Shown here piece after piece: positions 8,589 to 17,457 of a stretch of 64,000 nucleotides of DNA (positions are counted from its first letter, which is position 1; the number at the start of each line of letters is the position of its first letter). The stretch is from JAJCZZ01 sp964569085. Lineage in GTDB: Bacteria > Gemmatimonadota > Gemmatimonadetes > Longimicrobiales > Gaopeijiaceae. Made by a program: the position numbers and the translations under genes. The DNA is taken from assembly GCA_964569085.1 (NCBI GenBank), contig CAZMTA010000007.1:75390-139389 (forward strand), in the 5' to 3' direction. A model generated the notes under the pieces. It worked only from the letters and a program-made list of their open reading frames with translations, was not told the origin of the DNA and made no database searches.

Positions 8589-8906
8589 ATGACGATCTGG
8601 ATTCCAGCCTTCGTGCTCTTCGTGGTCGGGACCGTGGGGGTCCGGCTCTGGTACCGCCGCTGGCGGGCGCGGCGGATCGCGGCCCGTCGCCGGGTGGAGA
8701 AGCCGAACTCCCACTACTCCTCCGAGGGCGTGCGGAACCAGGAGGACCGGGAGCGCTGGGGCCGCATCAACGTGCGGCGGCTCCACCCCCTCAACCGGGA
8801 CGAGGTCCAGCGCCTGCTGGACGTGGTGGACGACGAGGGCGTCGAGGCCCTCTCCTCCCGGGACCGGCTCTTCCTGGACAACATGACCATCCCCCGCATG
8901 GGCTGA
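8589..8906 (+). CDS. Small hypothetical protein with one N-terminal membrane helix
   Basis: I do not recognise a family. The 105-residue product opens with MTIWIPAFVLFVVGTVGVRL, a single membrane anchor, followed by an Arg-rich juxtamembrane stretch and a soluble tail ending 'RDRLFLDNMTIPRMG'. The tail pattern 'LHPLNRDEVQRLLDVVDDEG' followed by 'LSSRDRLFLDNM' looks like a short helical motif that could bind a partner. The ATG was chosen because it starts the hydrophobic segment; in-frame upstream codons lack coding character. It stands alone between the nuclease-like gene and the minus-strand ROK kinase gene. Confidence 0.7.
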   Translation: MTIWIPAFVLFVVGTVGVRLWYRRWRARRIAARRRVEKPNSHYSSEGVRNQEDRERWGRINVRRLHPLNRDEVQRLLDVVDDEGVEALSSRDRLFLDNMTIPRMG

Positions 8907-8952
8907 GGGGTGGTGCCCCCCTCGGTCGGGCCCGCCTCGACGGCCCCGGCCC

Positions 8953-9921
8953 TCACCCCGTCTGGGGCCGCCCCCAGAGCCATGCCGCGCCCCGCACGCC
9001 GCTGGAGTCCCCGTGGCGGTTCCGGACCACCCGCGTGCCCGGCCGGTCGGTGAAGACCCACGGCTCCATGGCGGCCCGCGCCGCCTCGGCCAGGCCGGGG
9101 AGGTTGGACATCCCGCCGCCGAGCACCACCACCTCCGGGTCCAGGACGTTCACCACGGTGGCCAGGCTCCGGCCCAGACGGTCCACGTAGCGCTCCAGGG
9201 TGGCGCGGGCCGCCGGGTCGCCGGCGGCGGCCGCCGCCTCGATCTCCTCGGGGGCGCGGTCCTGGCCGGTCACCTCCCGGTGGTCCCGGGCCATGCCCGG
9301 ACCCGAGAGCCAGGTCTCGATGCAGCCCCGCCGTCCACACCAGCACGTCGGGCCGGGCCGCTCGTCGTCGCCCGGGCTCGGGAGGGGGTTGTGGCCCCAC
9401 TCCCCGGCGATGCCCAGGGCGCCTTCGAGGAGCCGACCCCGGACCACGACGCCGCCACCGACCCCGGTGCCCAGGATGACGCCGAAGACCGGGTCGGCCC
9501 CCGCGGCGGCGCCGTCCGTGGCCTCCGAGATCGCGAAGCAGTCGGCGTCGTTCCGGAGCCGGACGGGACGGCCGAGGCGTCGGGTGAGGTCCCGGTCGAG
9601 GGCGTGGCCGATGAGCGCCGTGGAGTTGGCGTTCTTCACGAGCCCCGTGGCCGGGGAGATCGTTCCCGGGATCCCGACGCCCACCCGGCCCGGCCCCCCC
9701 GCGGCCTTCTCCACCCGTTCCACCAGCCCCGCCACCGCCGCCACGGTGGCCTCGTAGCCGTGGGTCGGGGTGGGGGTCCGCTCCCGGGCCAGCTCCCGGC
9801 CGTCGGCTCCCAGGACCAGGGCCTCGATCTTGGTGCCCCCCAGGTCCACGCCGGTCCGGCGGCCCGGGTCGGGGCCCGGCGCCGGGCTCGGCTCGGAGCC
9901 CGCCCGGGGGACGCCCGTCAC
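8953..9921 (-). CDS. ROK-family sugar kinase (fructokinase/glucokinase type)
   Basis: A 322-residue ROK kinase, expected to phosphorylate a hexose such as fructose, glucose or N-acetylhexosamine. Visible hallmarks are the phosphate loop GVDLGGTKIEALVL, the sugar-binding region 'RNDADCFA', 'ILGTGVGGGVVV' and the catalytic 'GEWGHNPL' neighbourhood. The ROK zinc motif CWCGRRGCIETWLSG is also present. There is no DNA-binding N-terminal domain, so it is an enzyme rather than an NagC-like repressor. The GTG start overlaps the TGA of the zinc-ribbon gene. The exact sugar cannot be read from the sequence. Confidence 0.92.
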   Translation of the reverse strand: MTGVPRAGSEPSPAPGPDPGRRTGVDLGGTKIEALVLGADGRELARERTPTPTHGYEATVAAVAGLVERVEKAAGGPGRVGVGIPGTISPATGLVKNANSTALIGHALDRDLTRRLGRPVRLRNDADCFAISEATDGAAAGADPVFGVILGTGVGGGVVVRGRLLEGALGIAGEWGHNPLPSPGDDERPGPTCWCGRRGCIETWLSGPGMARDHREVTGQDRAPEEIEAAAAAGDPAARATLERYVDRLGRSLATVVNVLDPEVVVLGGGMSNLPGLAEAARAAMEPWVFTDRPGTRVVRNRHGDSSGVRGAAWLWGRPQTG

Positions 9922-10244
9922 CCCCGGCCCTCGGCCTCCGGGTCCTCCCCGTCCCCCCCCTCGCCGCCGGCTGCCGTCGCCGTCCGGGCCCGGGCCCGCG
10001 CCCGGAGCTCCGCCGCGTGGTAGTGTTCCCAGAGCTCCTCCGGGCGGTTGGCCCAGAGCTCCACGTAGCCGCAGGAGCCGCACACGGAGGCGTGCACCCC
10101 GGTGCTCACCGCCCGGTCGAGGGGCCCGTGGTCCGGGTGGGCCCGGACCCCCACGATCATCTTCCCGGCGCTCTCGGCGGAGGCCATGTACGCTCCGTCC
10201 ATGACGCGGTCCGACGCGCACTTCGGGCAGCGATGATAGCTCAC
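9918..10244 (-). CDS. Small protein with two Cys pairs (zinc-ribbon-like)
   Basis: A 108-residue protein of unknown function. It starts MSYHRCPKCASDRVMDGAY and has a second Cys pair in 'ASVCGSCGYVELWANRP', an arrangement typical of a zinc ribbon of about 50 residues. The C-terminus is a low-complexity Ala/Arg/Gly/Glu tail. Similar small proteins often carry this 'CPKC...CxxCGYVE' pattern and are annotated only as nucleic-acid-binding or hypothetical. Both ends overlap neighbouring genes as GTGA, placing it in one operon with RidA and the ROK kinase. No function is inferred beyond zinc binding. Confidence 0.8.
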   Translation of the reverse strand: MSYHRCPKCASDRVMDGAYMASAESAGKMIVGVRAHPDHGPLDRAVSTGVHASVCGSCGYVELWANRPEELWEHYHAAELRARARARTATAAGGEGGDGEDPEAEGRG

Positions 10245-10633
10245 GCTCCCTCCCCGTCCAGCGCCGCGACGGCCTGGATCTCCACCAGGAAGCCCCGGGG
10301 GAGCGTGCCCACGGGGATCACCGCCCGGGCCGGTCGGTGGTCGCCCAGGACCTCGGCGAAGGCCTCGTTCACCGCCGGCCATCCGCCTTCCTCGCAGATG
10401 TAGAGGGTGACCTGGAGCGCCCGGTGCAGCCCGGAGCCCGCCGCCCGGAGGACGGCGTCCACGTTGGCCAGGGTGCGGCGGGTCTGGGCGCCGATGTCCG
10501 GGGGCGGCGGACGGTCCGGATCGGCGGGGTCGATGGCGAGCTGGCCGGAGACCCAGACGGTGTCGCCGTGGACGATGGCCTGGCTGTAGTGACCCCGGGG
10601 GATCGGGGCGTCGTCGGTGCGTACCGGTCGCAT
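10241..10633 (-). CDS. RidA family reactive-intermediate deaminase
   Basis: A 130-residue RidA/YjgF/UK114 protein, a family that hydrolyses reactive enamines and imines released by PLP enzymes. The characteristic segments are present: 'PIPRGHYSQAIVHGDTVWVSGQ' (signature split around the YSQA strand), a central helix with 'TRRTLANVDAVLRAAG', and the C-terminal 'RAVIPVGTLPRGFLVEIQAVA'. The latter carries the active-site Arg at its start and the Glu near its end. The ATG was chosen for normal family length. It lies head-to-head with the ornithine-cyclodeaminase-like gene, an enzyme whose imine products are plausible RidA substrates. Confidence 0.92.
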   Translation of the reverse strand: MRPVRTDDAPIPRGHYSQAIVHGDTVWVSGQLAIDPADPDRPPPPDIGAQTRRTLANVDAVLRAAGSGLHRALQVTLYICEEGGWPAVNEAFAEVLGDHRPARAVIPVGTLPRGFLVEIQAVAALDGEGA

Positions 10634-10773
10634 GCGAGGGTGGGGTGGAGAGGGGGCGGACCCGGGCCCTCGGGCCCGGAAGGGAAGCTCCTCCCCACCT
10701 TGCCCGCCCCCGGCTCCTCCGGCAAGGGGGTGCGCAGGGGCGCGACCGCCCGTCATACCCTAGCTTCCCGGCC

Positions 10774-11742
10774 ATGGAAATCCACGTGCTCTCCGGCGCG
10801 GACGTGCGCGCCGCCATGGACATGTCCGGGGCCATCGAGGCCGTCCGGGACGCCTTCGTCTCCCTCTCCTCCGGCGAGGCCGTGGTGCCCCTGCGCACCC
10901 ACCTCGAGATGGACGCCGGGATCAGCCTCTACATGCCGGCCTGGCTGCCGGGCGCCGGGACGACCGGGGCCAAGGTGGTCTCGGTCCACCCGGGGAACCG
11001 GGAGCGGGGCCTTCCCTCCATCCATGCCGCGGTCCTTCTCCTGGATCCGGAGACGGGTCGGCCCCTGGCCCTCATGGACGGGACGTGGCTCACGGCGCTG
11101 CGCACCGGGGCCGCCGGCGGCGTGGCGGCGGATCTGCTGGCCCGGCCCGACGCCCGGGTGGCCGCCGTGTTCGGCGCCGGCGCCCAGGCCCGCACCCAGC
11201 TCCAGGCCCTCCGGGAGGTACGGGAGCTGACGGAGGTGCGCATCGTGTCCCGCACCGGCGCCTCGGCCCGGGCGTGGGCCGGCGAGCTCGAGGGCATCGA
11301 CGTCCGGGTCGAGGAGGACCCGGCGCGGGCGCTGGTGGGCGCCGACGTGGTGGTGGCCGCCACCGACAGCGCCTCGCCGGTCTTCCCCGGGGCGGCGGTG
11401 GAGGAGGGCGCCCACGTCACCGGCGTGGGGTCGTACACGCCGGAGATGCGGGAGGTGGACGCCGACCTCGTCCGCCGCGCCCGGGTCTTCGTCGACCAGC
11501 GGGAGGGCGCGCTCACCGAGGCTGGCGACCTGGCCGGTCCCATCGCCGACGGCGTCGTGGGCGAGGACGTGGTGGCCGGGGAGCTGGGAGAGGTGGCGGC
11601 GGGCCTCGTTCCGGGGCGTCGGGACGCCCGGGAGATCACCTTCTTCAAGTCCGTGGGGAACGCCGTGCAGGACATGGCGGTGGCCCACCGGGTCCTCCTC
11701 CGGGCCCGGGAGCGGGGGCTGGGCTCGGTGGTCGAGCTCTAG
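10774..11742 (+). CDS. Ornithine cyclodeaminase/mu-crystallin family protein
   Basis: A 322-residue NAD(P)-dependent protein. The family covers ornithine cyclodeaminase, alanine dehydrogenase and imine reductases. An N-terminal substrate domain contains 'ISLYMPAWLPG' and 'GAKVVSVHPGN', and a Rossmann domain shows 'VAAVFGAGAQARTQL' followed by 'ADVVVAATDS'. The C-terminal 'ITFFKSVGNAVQD' is a family hallmark. The ATG begins the conserved fold and lies 13 bases after TAGCTT, a possible -10 element, so the transcript may be nearly leaderless. Its stop shares CTAG with the stop of the convergent lipid kinase gene. The substrate is unknown. Confidence 0.9.
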   Translation: MEIHVLSGADVRAAMDMSGAIEAVRDAFVSLSSGEAVVPLRTHLEMDAGISLYMPAWLPGAGTTGAKVVSVHPGNRERGLPSIHAAVLLLDPETGRPLALMDGTWLTALRTGAAGGVAADLLARPDARVAAVFGAGAQARTQLQALREVRELTEVRIVSRTGASARAWAGELEGIDVRVEEDPARALVGADVVVAATDSASPVFPGAAVEEGAHVTGVGSYTPEMREVDADLVRRARVFVDQREGALTEAGDLAGPIADGVVGEDVVAGELGEVAAGLVPGRRDAREITFFKSVGNAVQDMAVAHRVLLRARERGLGSVVEL

Positions 11743-12704
11743 GGGTCGGGCGCCAGGACGCGCAGGCGTCCCGGGAGGACCTCCAGGCGGATCCGGTGGG
11801 CGCCGGTGCTGAGGATCTCCCCGTCCACGTGGGCCGGGAGATCGCCTCCGGCCCGGAGCTCCACCTCGCGGCCCCGGAGCCGCCGAACGCCCGGGGCCTC
11901 CGGGACGCCCCCCTTCAGGGAGCCCGAGAGGAAGCCCAGGAGGCGGCGACGGGAGACGGCCTCCACCACGAGCACGTCCAGGGCGCCGTCGTCCACGGCG
12001 GCGCCCGGACAGAGCTGGAAGCCTCCTCCGTGCCGGGGGCCGTTGGAGACCGTCACCATGCACGCCGGCCCCTCGAAGCCGTCCCGCCCGTCCACCCGGA
12101 CCTCGACGGACGGGGTGCGGAGGAGCGCCAGCTCCCACAGGAGCGCCGTGCCGTAGAGGGCCGGCCCCGTGAGGCGGGGGATGGACCGGGCGCGGAGCGC
12201 CACCCGGGCGTCGAAGCCCGCGCCCACCCCGTTGGCGAAGAAGCGGGCCTCCCCACCGCCGGTCTCCACCCGCCCGGCGTCCACGGGACGCGGTCGGGCC
12301 CCGGCCAGGGTCCGGGCGGCCTCGAGGGGGTCGGCGGGGAGGCCGAGGGCGGCGGCGAAGTCGTTGCCGCTCCCCAGAGGAAGGACCGCCAGGGAAGGCG
12401 GGGGCGCGGTCCCGGCCGCCTCGAGGAGGCCGGCCACCACCTCGTGCACCGTCCCGTCCCCGCCCACGGCGGCCACGGCGGGCCGGCGCTGCGCCACGGC
12501 CTCCGCGGCGAGCTCCCGGGCGTGCCCGGGAGCCCGGGTGACGACCGTCTCCACGTCCATGCCCGCGGCCCGCAGCTCCGCCTCCACGGCGGGCCAGCCC
12601 CGGGCGGCACGGCCCGAGCCCGCGGTGGGGTTCACCACGGCGTACAGCGGGGCGGGGGGGGGGACGCCGGATTCCGTCGGCGCGGGGCGGTCGGCGGCGG
12701 GCAC
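11739..12704 (-). CDS. Diacylglycerol/sphingosine kinase-like lipid kinase (YegS/DgkB type)
   Basis: A 321-residue soluble lipid kinase of the DAGK catalytic-domain family, which uses ATP to phosphorylate diacylglycerol or related lipids at the membrane. Visible motifs are 'YAVVNPTAGSGRA', the nucleotide loop 'VAAVGGDGTVHEVVAGL', 'LAVLPLGSGNDFA' and the C-terminal 'DGALDVLVVEA' with 'LPAHVDGEIL'. The GTG start follows the upstream PAS gene stop by only a few bases, and an in-frame ATG is absent nearby. Its TAG stop lies in the same CTAG as the stop of the convergent gene, so the two coding regions overlap by four bases. Confidence 0.9.
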   Translation of the reverse strand: MPAADRPAPTESGVPPPAPLYAVVNPTAGSGRAARGWPAVEAELRAAGMDVETVVTRAPGHARELAAEAVAQRRPAVAAVGGDGTVHEVVAGLLEAAGTAPPPSLAVLPLGSGNDFAAALGLPADPLEAARTLAGARPRPVDAGRVETGGGEARFFANGVGAGFDARVALRARSIPRLTGPALYGTALLWELALLRTPSVEVRVDGRDGFEGPACMVTVSNGPRHGGGFQLCPGAAVDDGALDVLVVEAVSRRRLLGFLSGSLKGGVPEAPGVRRLRGREVELRAGGDLPAHVDGEILSTGAHRIRLEVLPGRLRVLAPDP

Positions 12705-12709
12705 GGGCC

Positions 12710-13624
12710 TCAGTCCGTCGGGTCCGGGGCGCTCCGGAAGAGGTGGGGGGCGTGCTTCTGGCGGACCATGAGCAGCACGCCGCCCTCCTCCTCGGGGTCG
12801 TCCCCGTGGACGCGGCCGTCGGCCACCACGGGCCGGACCACGTACGCTCCCCGGGCCGTGTGGACGGTGCGGGCGGCGGCCCGGGGGTAGAGGTCCTGGA
12901 CGTCGGAGACCCGGGCCATGGCGAAGTCCCGGGCGATCTCTCCCAGGAGCTCCCGGAGCCGGGTGGTCTCGGGGTCCGACCCCACCAGGCGCGAGAACGC
13001 CGAGTTGGCGTGGACCGGGCGGCCCGCCACGTCGCAGAGGAGGAGCGCCTCGGGAAGCTCGTCCACCATCGTGCGGAGGGGCTGGCCCCGGCTCCGCATG
13101 GCGAGCCAGACCTCCAGGCCCGCCTTGAGCGCGGGCAGGACGGCGTGCACCCGCCGCAGACGCCGGGCGATGACGGCCTCGTCCTCCGGCTTGCGGAGGT
13201 CGAAGAAGGCCAGGGAGACGAACTCCCCGAACTCGCTTCCCACCTGGGCGCCCACGTAGTTCACGACGCCCCGGGGCTCCAGGTAGTCCAGGTAGTAGGA
13301 GCTGCGGCGCTTCCAGTCGTCTCCCAGTAGCCGCCGGAAGCTGGCGACCAACTCCTCGCCGGGGCCCACCCGCTGGGTGGCCCACGGGTCCAGGGACCGG
13401 TATCCGCCCTGGCGGTAGGCGTCCCGGGCGTCGAGGAGCTCCTGGGAGAGGGGGTCCAACCGGGTGGGGCTGCGGTCCGAGATCCGGAAGAACGCGGCGT
13501 CGGACCCGACCCATCGCCGGAGGGTGCGGTTGACCTCGTCCCGCCAGGAGTCGGTGAGCTCCCCCTCCTTCCCCAGCGGGGAGAGGAGCGTCTCCAGCGT
13601 GCGCCGGAGGAGCGGGTCGCTCAC
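12710..13624 (-). CDS. PAS-domain protein without a visible output domain
   Basis: A 304-residue cytoplasmic protein. The N-terminal half (about residues 1-150) looks like a ligand- or light-binding alpha/beta domain similar to the sensory halves of some LuxR-type regulators. A PAS-like segment follows near residues 190-260, with 'VDELPEALLLCDVAGRPVHA' and 'NSAFSRLVG'. The last 60 residues do not form a recognisable helix-turn-helix, kinase or GGDEF domain. Its GTG start overlaps the stop of the aminotransferase gene (GTGA). The role is unknown; a regulator acting through protein contact is one reading. Confidence 0.75.
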   Translation of the reverse strand: MSDPLLRRTLETLLSPLGKEGELTDSWRDEVNRTLRRWVGSDAAFFRISDRSPTRLDPLSQELLDARDAYRQGGYRSLDPWATQRVGPGEELVASFRRLLGDDWKRRSSYYLDYLEPRGVVNYVGAQVGSEFGEFVSLAFFDLRKPEDEAVIARRLRRVHAVLPALKAGLEVWLAMRSRGQPLRTMVDELPEALLLCDVAGRPVHANSAFSRLVGSDPETTRLRELLGEIARDFAMARVSDVQDLYPRAAARTVHTARGAYVVRPVVADGRVHGDDPEEEGGVLLMVRQKHAPHLFRSAPDPTD

Positions 13625-14904
13625 CGGGCGGCTTCCGCCAGGAGGTCGAGCGTCCGGTCCAGCTCGTCCCGGGGGGTGGCCAGGTTGGGCGAGAGCCGGA
13701 GGGTGTCCAGCGGGGGGGCGAAGGCCCGCACGACCACGCCGTGCTCCTCCAGGAGCCGGCGACCGAGCTCCGGGGCCCGCCGGCCCCGCACCCTCACGGC
13801 CACGATGGCCGAGCCGTCCCCCCACGCGGCCGGGGAGGCCCACTCGAGCCCGGCCTCGGCGGCGACCCGCTCGCGGAGGCGGGCCCGGGTGGCCCGGTGG
13901 CGCCGCTCCCGCTCGCCCTCGCCCAGGGCGGCCTGGAAGGCCACGGCGTCGCCCAGGGCCACCACCGCCGGCCACGCCCGGGTCGAGTAGTCCTCGTACC
14001 GCCGCGCGCTGGGATCCAGACCCTGGCCGCTGCGATGCCACATGGGCGGGAGCGCCGCCCGCAGCTCGGGGCGGACCCAGAACAGCCCCAGCCCCTTGGG
14101 GGACTGGACCCACTTGTGGGGGCTCATGGCGTAGGCGTCGACCCCCGAGGTCGCCAGCTCCACGGGAATCATCGCGGCGGACTGGGCGCCGTCCACGAGC
14201 ACCCAGCGGACGCCGTGCTCCCGGGCCATGGCGGCCAGGGCCGGGAGGGGATGGCGGAGGCCGACCTGGTTGTCCACGTGGGGCACCACCAGCACCCGCG
14301 TCCGGGGCGAGAGCGCCTCCCGGTGGAGCGCCACCACCTCGTCCGCGGAGAGCTCCGGGGCTCGCTCCACGGGGAAGTCGAAGCGGCGCACGGTGAAGCC
14401 CCGACGGGGCGCCATGCGCTCCCACGGGACCGAGGCGCCGGCGTGGTTCAGCGAGCTGAAGAGGACCTCGTCCCCGTCGTCGAGGGGGAGGCCGTGGGCG
14501 AGGACGTTGAAGCCCTCGGTGGTGTTGTGGGTGATGGCCAGGTCGTCGGGCTCGGCGCCCAGGAGGCGGGCGGCCCCGGCCCGGGTCTCCTCGGTGACCT
14601 CCCGCCACGGCGCGCCCCAAACGTAGAGGGAGGGGTGGCGCTCGCAGAGCTCGAGGTACCCGGCGTGGGCCTCGTGGACCGGGCGGGGGACCGTGCCGAT
14701 GGAGGCGTGGTTCAGGTAGGTCAGGCCCGGGTCCAGGAGGTACTCCTCCCGGAGGCGCCGGACCGAGGCTTCGTCGTCCGCGCGAAAGCCCACGCGCCCC
14801 GGCGTCGTCACCAGGGCGGCCCGGGCGGCCTCCACCCGGGTCAGCGCCGGCCCCGCCACCGCAGTGGCGAGGAGGCCCCGGAGGAAGGTGCGCCGGTCCG
14901 CCAT
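13621..14904 (-). CDS. Tat-exported class V aminotransferase-like protein
   Basis: A 427-residue PLP-dependent protein of the class V family (isopenicillin N epimerase, cysteine desulfurase, EgtE-like). The N-terminus MADRRTFLRGLLATAVAG is a twin-arginine signal, so it is probably folded with PLP and then exported. Family features include 'YLNHASIGTVPRPV', 'ITHNTTEGFNVLAHGL', an Asp in 'VLVDGAQSAAMIPV' and the PLP lysine in 'YAMSPHKWVQSPKGLG'. The ATG lies four bases from a 100-N gap, so promoter and upstream neighbours are not visible. The substrate is unknown. Confidence 0.88.
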   Translation of the reverse strand: MADRRTFLRGLLATAVAGPALTRVEAARAALVTTPGRVGFRADDEASVRRLREEYLLDPGLTYLNHASIGTVPRPVHEAHAGYLELCERHPSLYVWGAPWREVTEETRAGAARLLGAEPDDLAITHNTTEGFNVLAHGLPLDDGDEVLFSSLNHAGASVPWERMAPRRGFTVRRFDFPVERAPELSADEVVALHREALSPRTRVLVVPHVDNQVGLRHPLPALAAMAREHGVRWVLVDGAQSAAMIPVELATSGVDAYAMSPHKWVQSPKGLGLFWVRPELRAALPPMWHRSGQGLDPSARRYEDYSTRAWPAVVALGDAVAFQAALGEGERERRHRATRARLRERVAAEAGLEWASPAAWGDGSAIVAVRVRGRRAPELGRRLLEEHGVVVRAFAPPLDTLRLSPNLATPRDELDRTLDLLAEAAR

Positions 14905-14907
14905 CGC

Positions 14908-15007
14908 NNNNNNNNNNNNNNNNNNNNNNNNNNNNNNNNNNNNNNNNNNNNNNNNNNNNNNNNNNNNNNNNNNNNNNNNNNNNNNNNNNNNNNNNNNNNN
15001 NNNNNNN
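14908..15007. other. Assembly gap (100 N)
   Basis: Exactly 100 unknown bases between the aminotransferase start and the DUF2723 gene stop. The round number indicates a scaffolding placeholder, so the true distance is unknown and genes may be missing here. Confidence 0.97.
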
Positions 15008-15008
15008 C

Positions 15009-17330
15009 CTACGACCCCAGCTCGGTCCAGGCCTGGGCCCGTTCCTGGTGGACCGCCAGGGCGTCCCCGTCGCCGCGCTGGGCGGCCACCTGGGCCAGCG
15101 CGAGGTGCGCCCAGGCGTAGTAGTTGGGGATGCCGATGGTGGCCTGGTCCGGCCAGTGGCCCCAGGCGTCGGGGATCTCGCTCCGGTGGACGAAGACCTC
15201 CTCCACCAGGGTGCGGGTCCGGGCCACGTCCACCCAGGGGCCGGTCACGCTCCGGTACGGCGAGCCGGCGTTGACCGGGGCCACGCCCTCCACGACCTCC
15301 TCGGGCTCGCCGTCGACCAGCTTGAAGGCGAGGCCCTGTCGGACCAGGTACCGGTCCAGCCCCATGGAGGCCGCCGCGTTCCCGCTGGAGGCGAAGTAGA
15401 CGGGGCGGTCCCCCAGGGACGCGTTGATGAGGGTCAGCGCGTACTGCTGCCACGGGTAGAGGAGCTGCCCCGCCTGGAGGGTGGCCTGGACGTTTCCGAG
15501 CTGGAGCGTCTGGCTCCGGTCGAGCTGGCTGTAGCTCCGGGCCACCCGGTCGATGGTGGCGTCGTCCAGGGGGATGATCGAGCGCGTCGGAGGCGTCACA
15601 GGAGCGTCCACGATCAGGGGGACGGCGCCCTCGGGCACCGCCGCGGAATCGGGGACGTAGACGGCGCGGGCGTCCTCGGGCGGCACGTACCGTCGCTGGC
15701 AGAGGATCCGGGTGGGATCGTCGGCCGCGGAGGTGCCGTCGGGGCAGGGGGCGGTCAGCTCCCGGAGCTGCTTCGTGTACCACGGGGTGTTCAGGTAGGA
15801 GGTCACGATGACCGTGACGTCCTTTCGGATGTTCTCCACCTCCTGGGCGTACCAGAGCGGGAACGTGTCGTTGTCCCCGTTGGTGAAGAGGACGCCGTAG
15901 GGCTCCACGCTCATGAGGAGGTTGTACGCCCAGTCCCGGGCGGCGTAGTCGTAGGACCGCGTCGCCCAGCTCCAGTTGAGGACCAGGGGGAGGAGGGCGA
16001 GGCCCATGATGGGGCTCGCCTTGGCCAGGCCCACCCGGAACTCCTCGGCCACCTCGCGCCAGAGCGCGGCGATGCCGACGCCGGCCCAGAGCCCCCACAC
16101 CGAGAAGCTCACGATGAAGAAGTAGTCGCGCTCCCGGACCTCGTGCAGGCCGCGGTCGTCCACCGGGGCCTGGAGCGAGTAGCCGTACTTGAAGTTCAGG
16201 TAGTAGACCAGCGCCACGGAGAGCGTGCCGAAGAGGACGGCCACGTACCAGAAGCTGGCCTTGTCCCGGCGGAAGTGCTCCAGGGCTCCCCACACGCCGA
16301 GCCCCGTGAAGAGCATGGTGAAGGGGAGGCGCAGGTTGGCGAAGACCGTGTTGTCCCCGTCCAGCGCTCGGGACCACTGCCAGTCGAAGTACTGGAGGTA
16401 GTTGGCGAACTGGGCCGTGAGGTCGGCCTGCCGGGGGACCAGCGGCGGCTTGTCGTACTGGCTGCGGTTCAGGGCCTCGGCGAGGGCCACGCACCCCGCT
16501 TTCCCGTAGGTCACGACCGCACCCAGCGCCGAGCCCAGGTCGGGGCAGGTGGGCGCCGCCTCGTTGATGACCGGCTGGAGCCCGGCCCGCAGCGGGAGGA
16601 AGAGGTGGATGGAGAGGCCCAGGAGCCCCACCACCGCCGCGGCGCCGTACAGCTTCCAGTTCAGCAGGGTCCGGGGGTGGACCAGGAGGATGAAGATCCC
16701 GATGGCCGGCGCGGCCAGGAAGGCCATGAGGTGGTTCCCGACGGAGAGCGCCAGGATGAACACCATGAGGACGAGGAGGTTGTCGTCCTTGCCCTTGCCC
16801 AGGTTCTCCTGCCAGCGGAAGGCCAGCCAGGTCAGGAGCGCGATGGTGAGGAGGGAGACCGTGTAGACCTTCTCGTTCACGTTGGACTGGTTCCACACCG
16901 TGAAGGCCGTGGCGCTCACCAGCACCGCCGCCGCGGCGCCGGCCAGGCGGAAGCGGCGGTCCTCGGAGAAGAAGCGCAGGATGTGGTGGACCACCAGGAA
17001 CCAGAGGCCGTGGGCCGCCGCGCTCACGAAGGCGCTGAAGAGGTTGACCCGCACGGCCACGTCCAGGCCCAGGGGGGCCAGGAGGAGGGACCACGCCTTG
17101 GCCAGGACCACGAAGAGCGGGTTCCCGGGCGGGTGGGGGATCCCCATGATGTGCGCCGTCGCGATGTACTCGCTGGCGTCCCAGAACGCGGTGGTGGGAG
17201 CCAGCGTCACCGCGTAGAGCACGAAGACGGCGAGGCCGGCGAGGGCCGCGGCACCGTAGGGCGGACGGAACTCGTCCGGGGCGGGTGCGGTGGCCTCCGG
17301 CGTCTTGTTCGGGGAGGGGTCGCGGGGCAT
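15009..17330 (-). CDS. DUF2723 polytopic membrane protein
   Basis: A 773-residue membrane protein. About the first 470 residues hold roughly ten to twelve helices, and the rest is a hydrophilic extracytoplasmic C-terminal domain. The early 'TAFWDASEYIATAHIMGIPH' followed by 'PPGNPLFV' is characteristic of DUF2723, a GT-C-like family thought to include protein O-glycosyltransferases. The Asp-Glu pair in that loop matches the catalytic position of GT-C enzymes. 'FTNGDNDTFPLWY' marks the C-terminal domain. The gene is complete and its TAG lies two bases from the 100-N gap. A TTATCTT element about 40 bases upstream of the ATG may be its -10. Confidence 0.88.
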   Translation of the reverse strand: MPRDPSPNKTPEATAPAPDEFRPPYGAAALAGLAVFVLYAVTLAPTTAFWDASEYIATAHIMGIPHPPGNPLFVVLAKAWSLLLAPLGLDVAVRVNLFSAFVSAAAHGLWFLVVHHILRFFSEDRRFRLAGAAAAVLVSATAFTVWNQSNVNEKVYTVSLLTIALLTWLAFRWQENLGKGKDDNLLVLMVFILALSVGNHLMAFLAAPAIGIFILLVHPRTLLNWKLYGAAAVVGLLGLSIHLFLPLRAGLQPVINEAAPTCPDLGSALGAVVTYGKAGCVALAEALNRSQYDKPPLVPRQADLTAQFANYLQYFDWQWSRALDGDNTVFANLRLPFTMLFTGLGVWGALEHFRRDKASFWYVAVLFGTLSVALVYYLNFKYGYSLQAPVDDRGLHEVRERDYFFIVSFSVWGLWAGVGIAALWREVAEEFRVGLAKASPIMGLALLPLVLNWSWATRSYDYAARDWAYNLLMSVEPYGVLFTNGDNDTFPLWYAQEVENIRKDVTVIVTSYLNTPWYTKQLRELTAPCPDGTSAADDPTRILCQRRYVPPEDARAVYVPDSAAVPEGAVPLIVDAPVTPPTRSIIPLDDATIDRVARSYSQLDRSQTLQLGNVQATLQAGQLLYPWQQYALTLINASLGDRPVYFASSGNAAASMGLDRYLVRQGLAFKLVDGEPEEVVEGVAPVNAGSPYRSVTGPWVDVARTRTLVEEVFVHRSEIPDAWGHWPDQATIGIPNYYAWAHLALAQVAAQRGDGDALAVHQERAQAWTELGS

Positions 17331-17457
17331 GTCTTGGGCTGGTCTCCGGGCGGGCGGGGCACGAAGGCTGAAAGATAACGACCCGGCGGCCCTGCCGAAC
17401 CTCGCGGCCGGGCGGCCACGGGGGGCCGGGGCAGCCGGGTCGCCGGCGGAGGGGTGG

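Noticed and set aside
9918..10244. Zinc-ribbon protein as a transcription factor
   Set aside because: Two Cys pairs support metal binding only; nothing in the sequence or context shows DNA binding.
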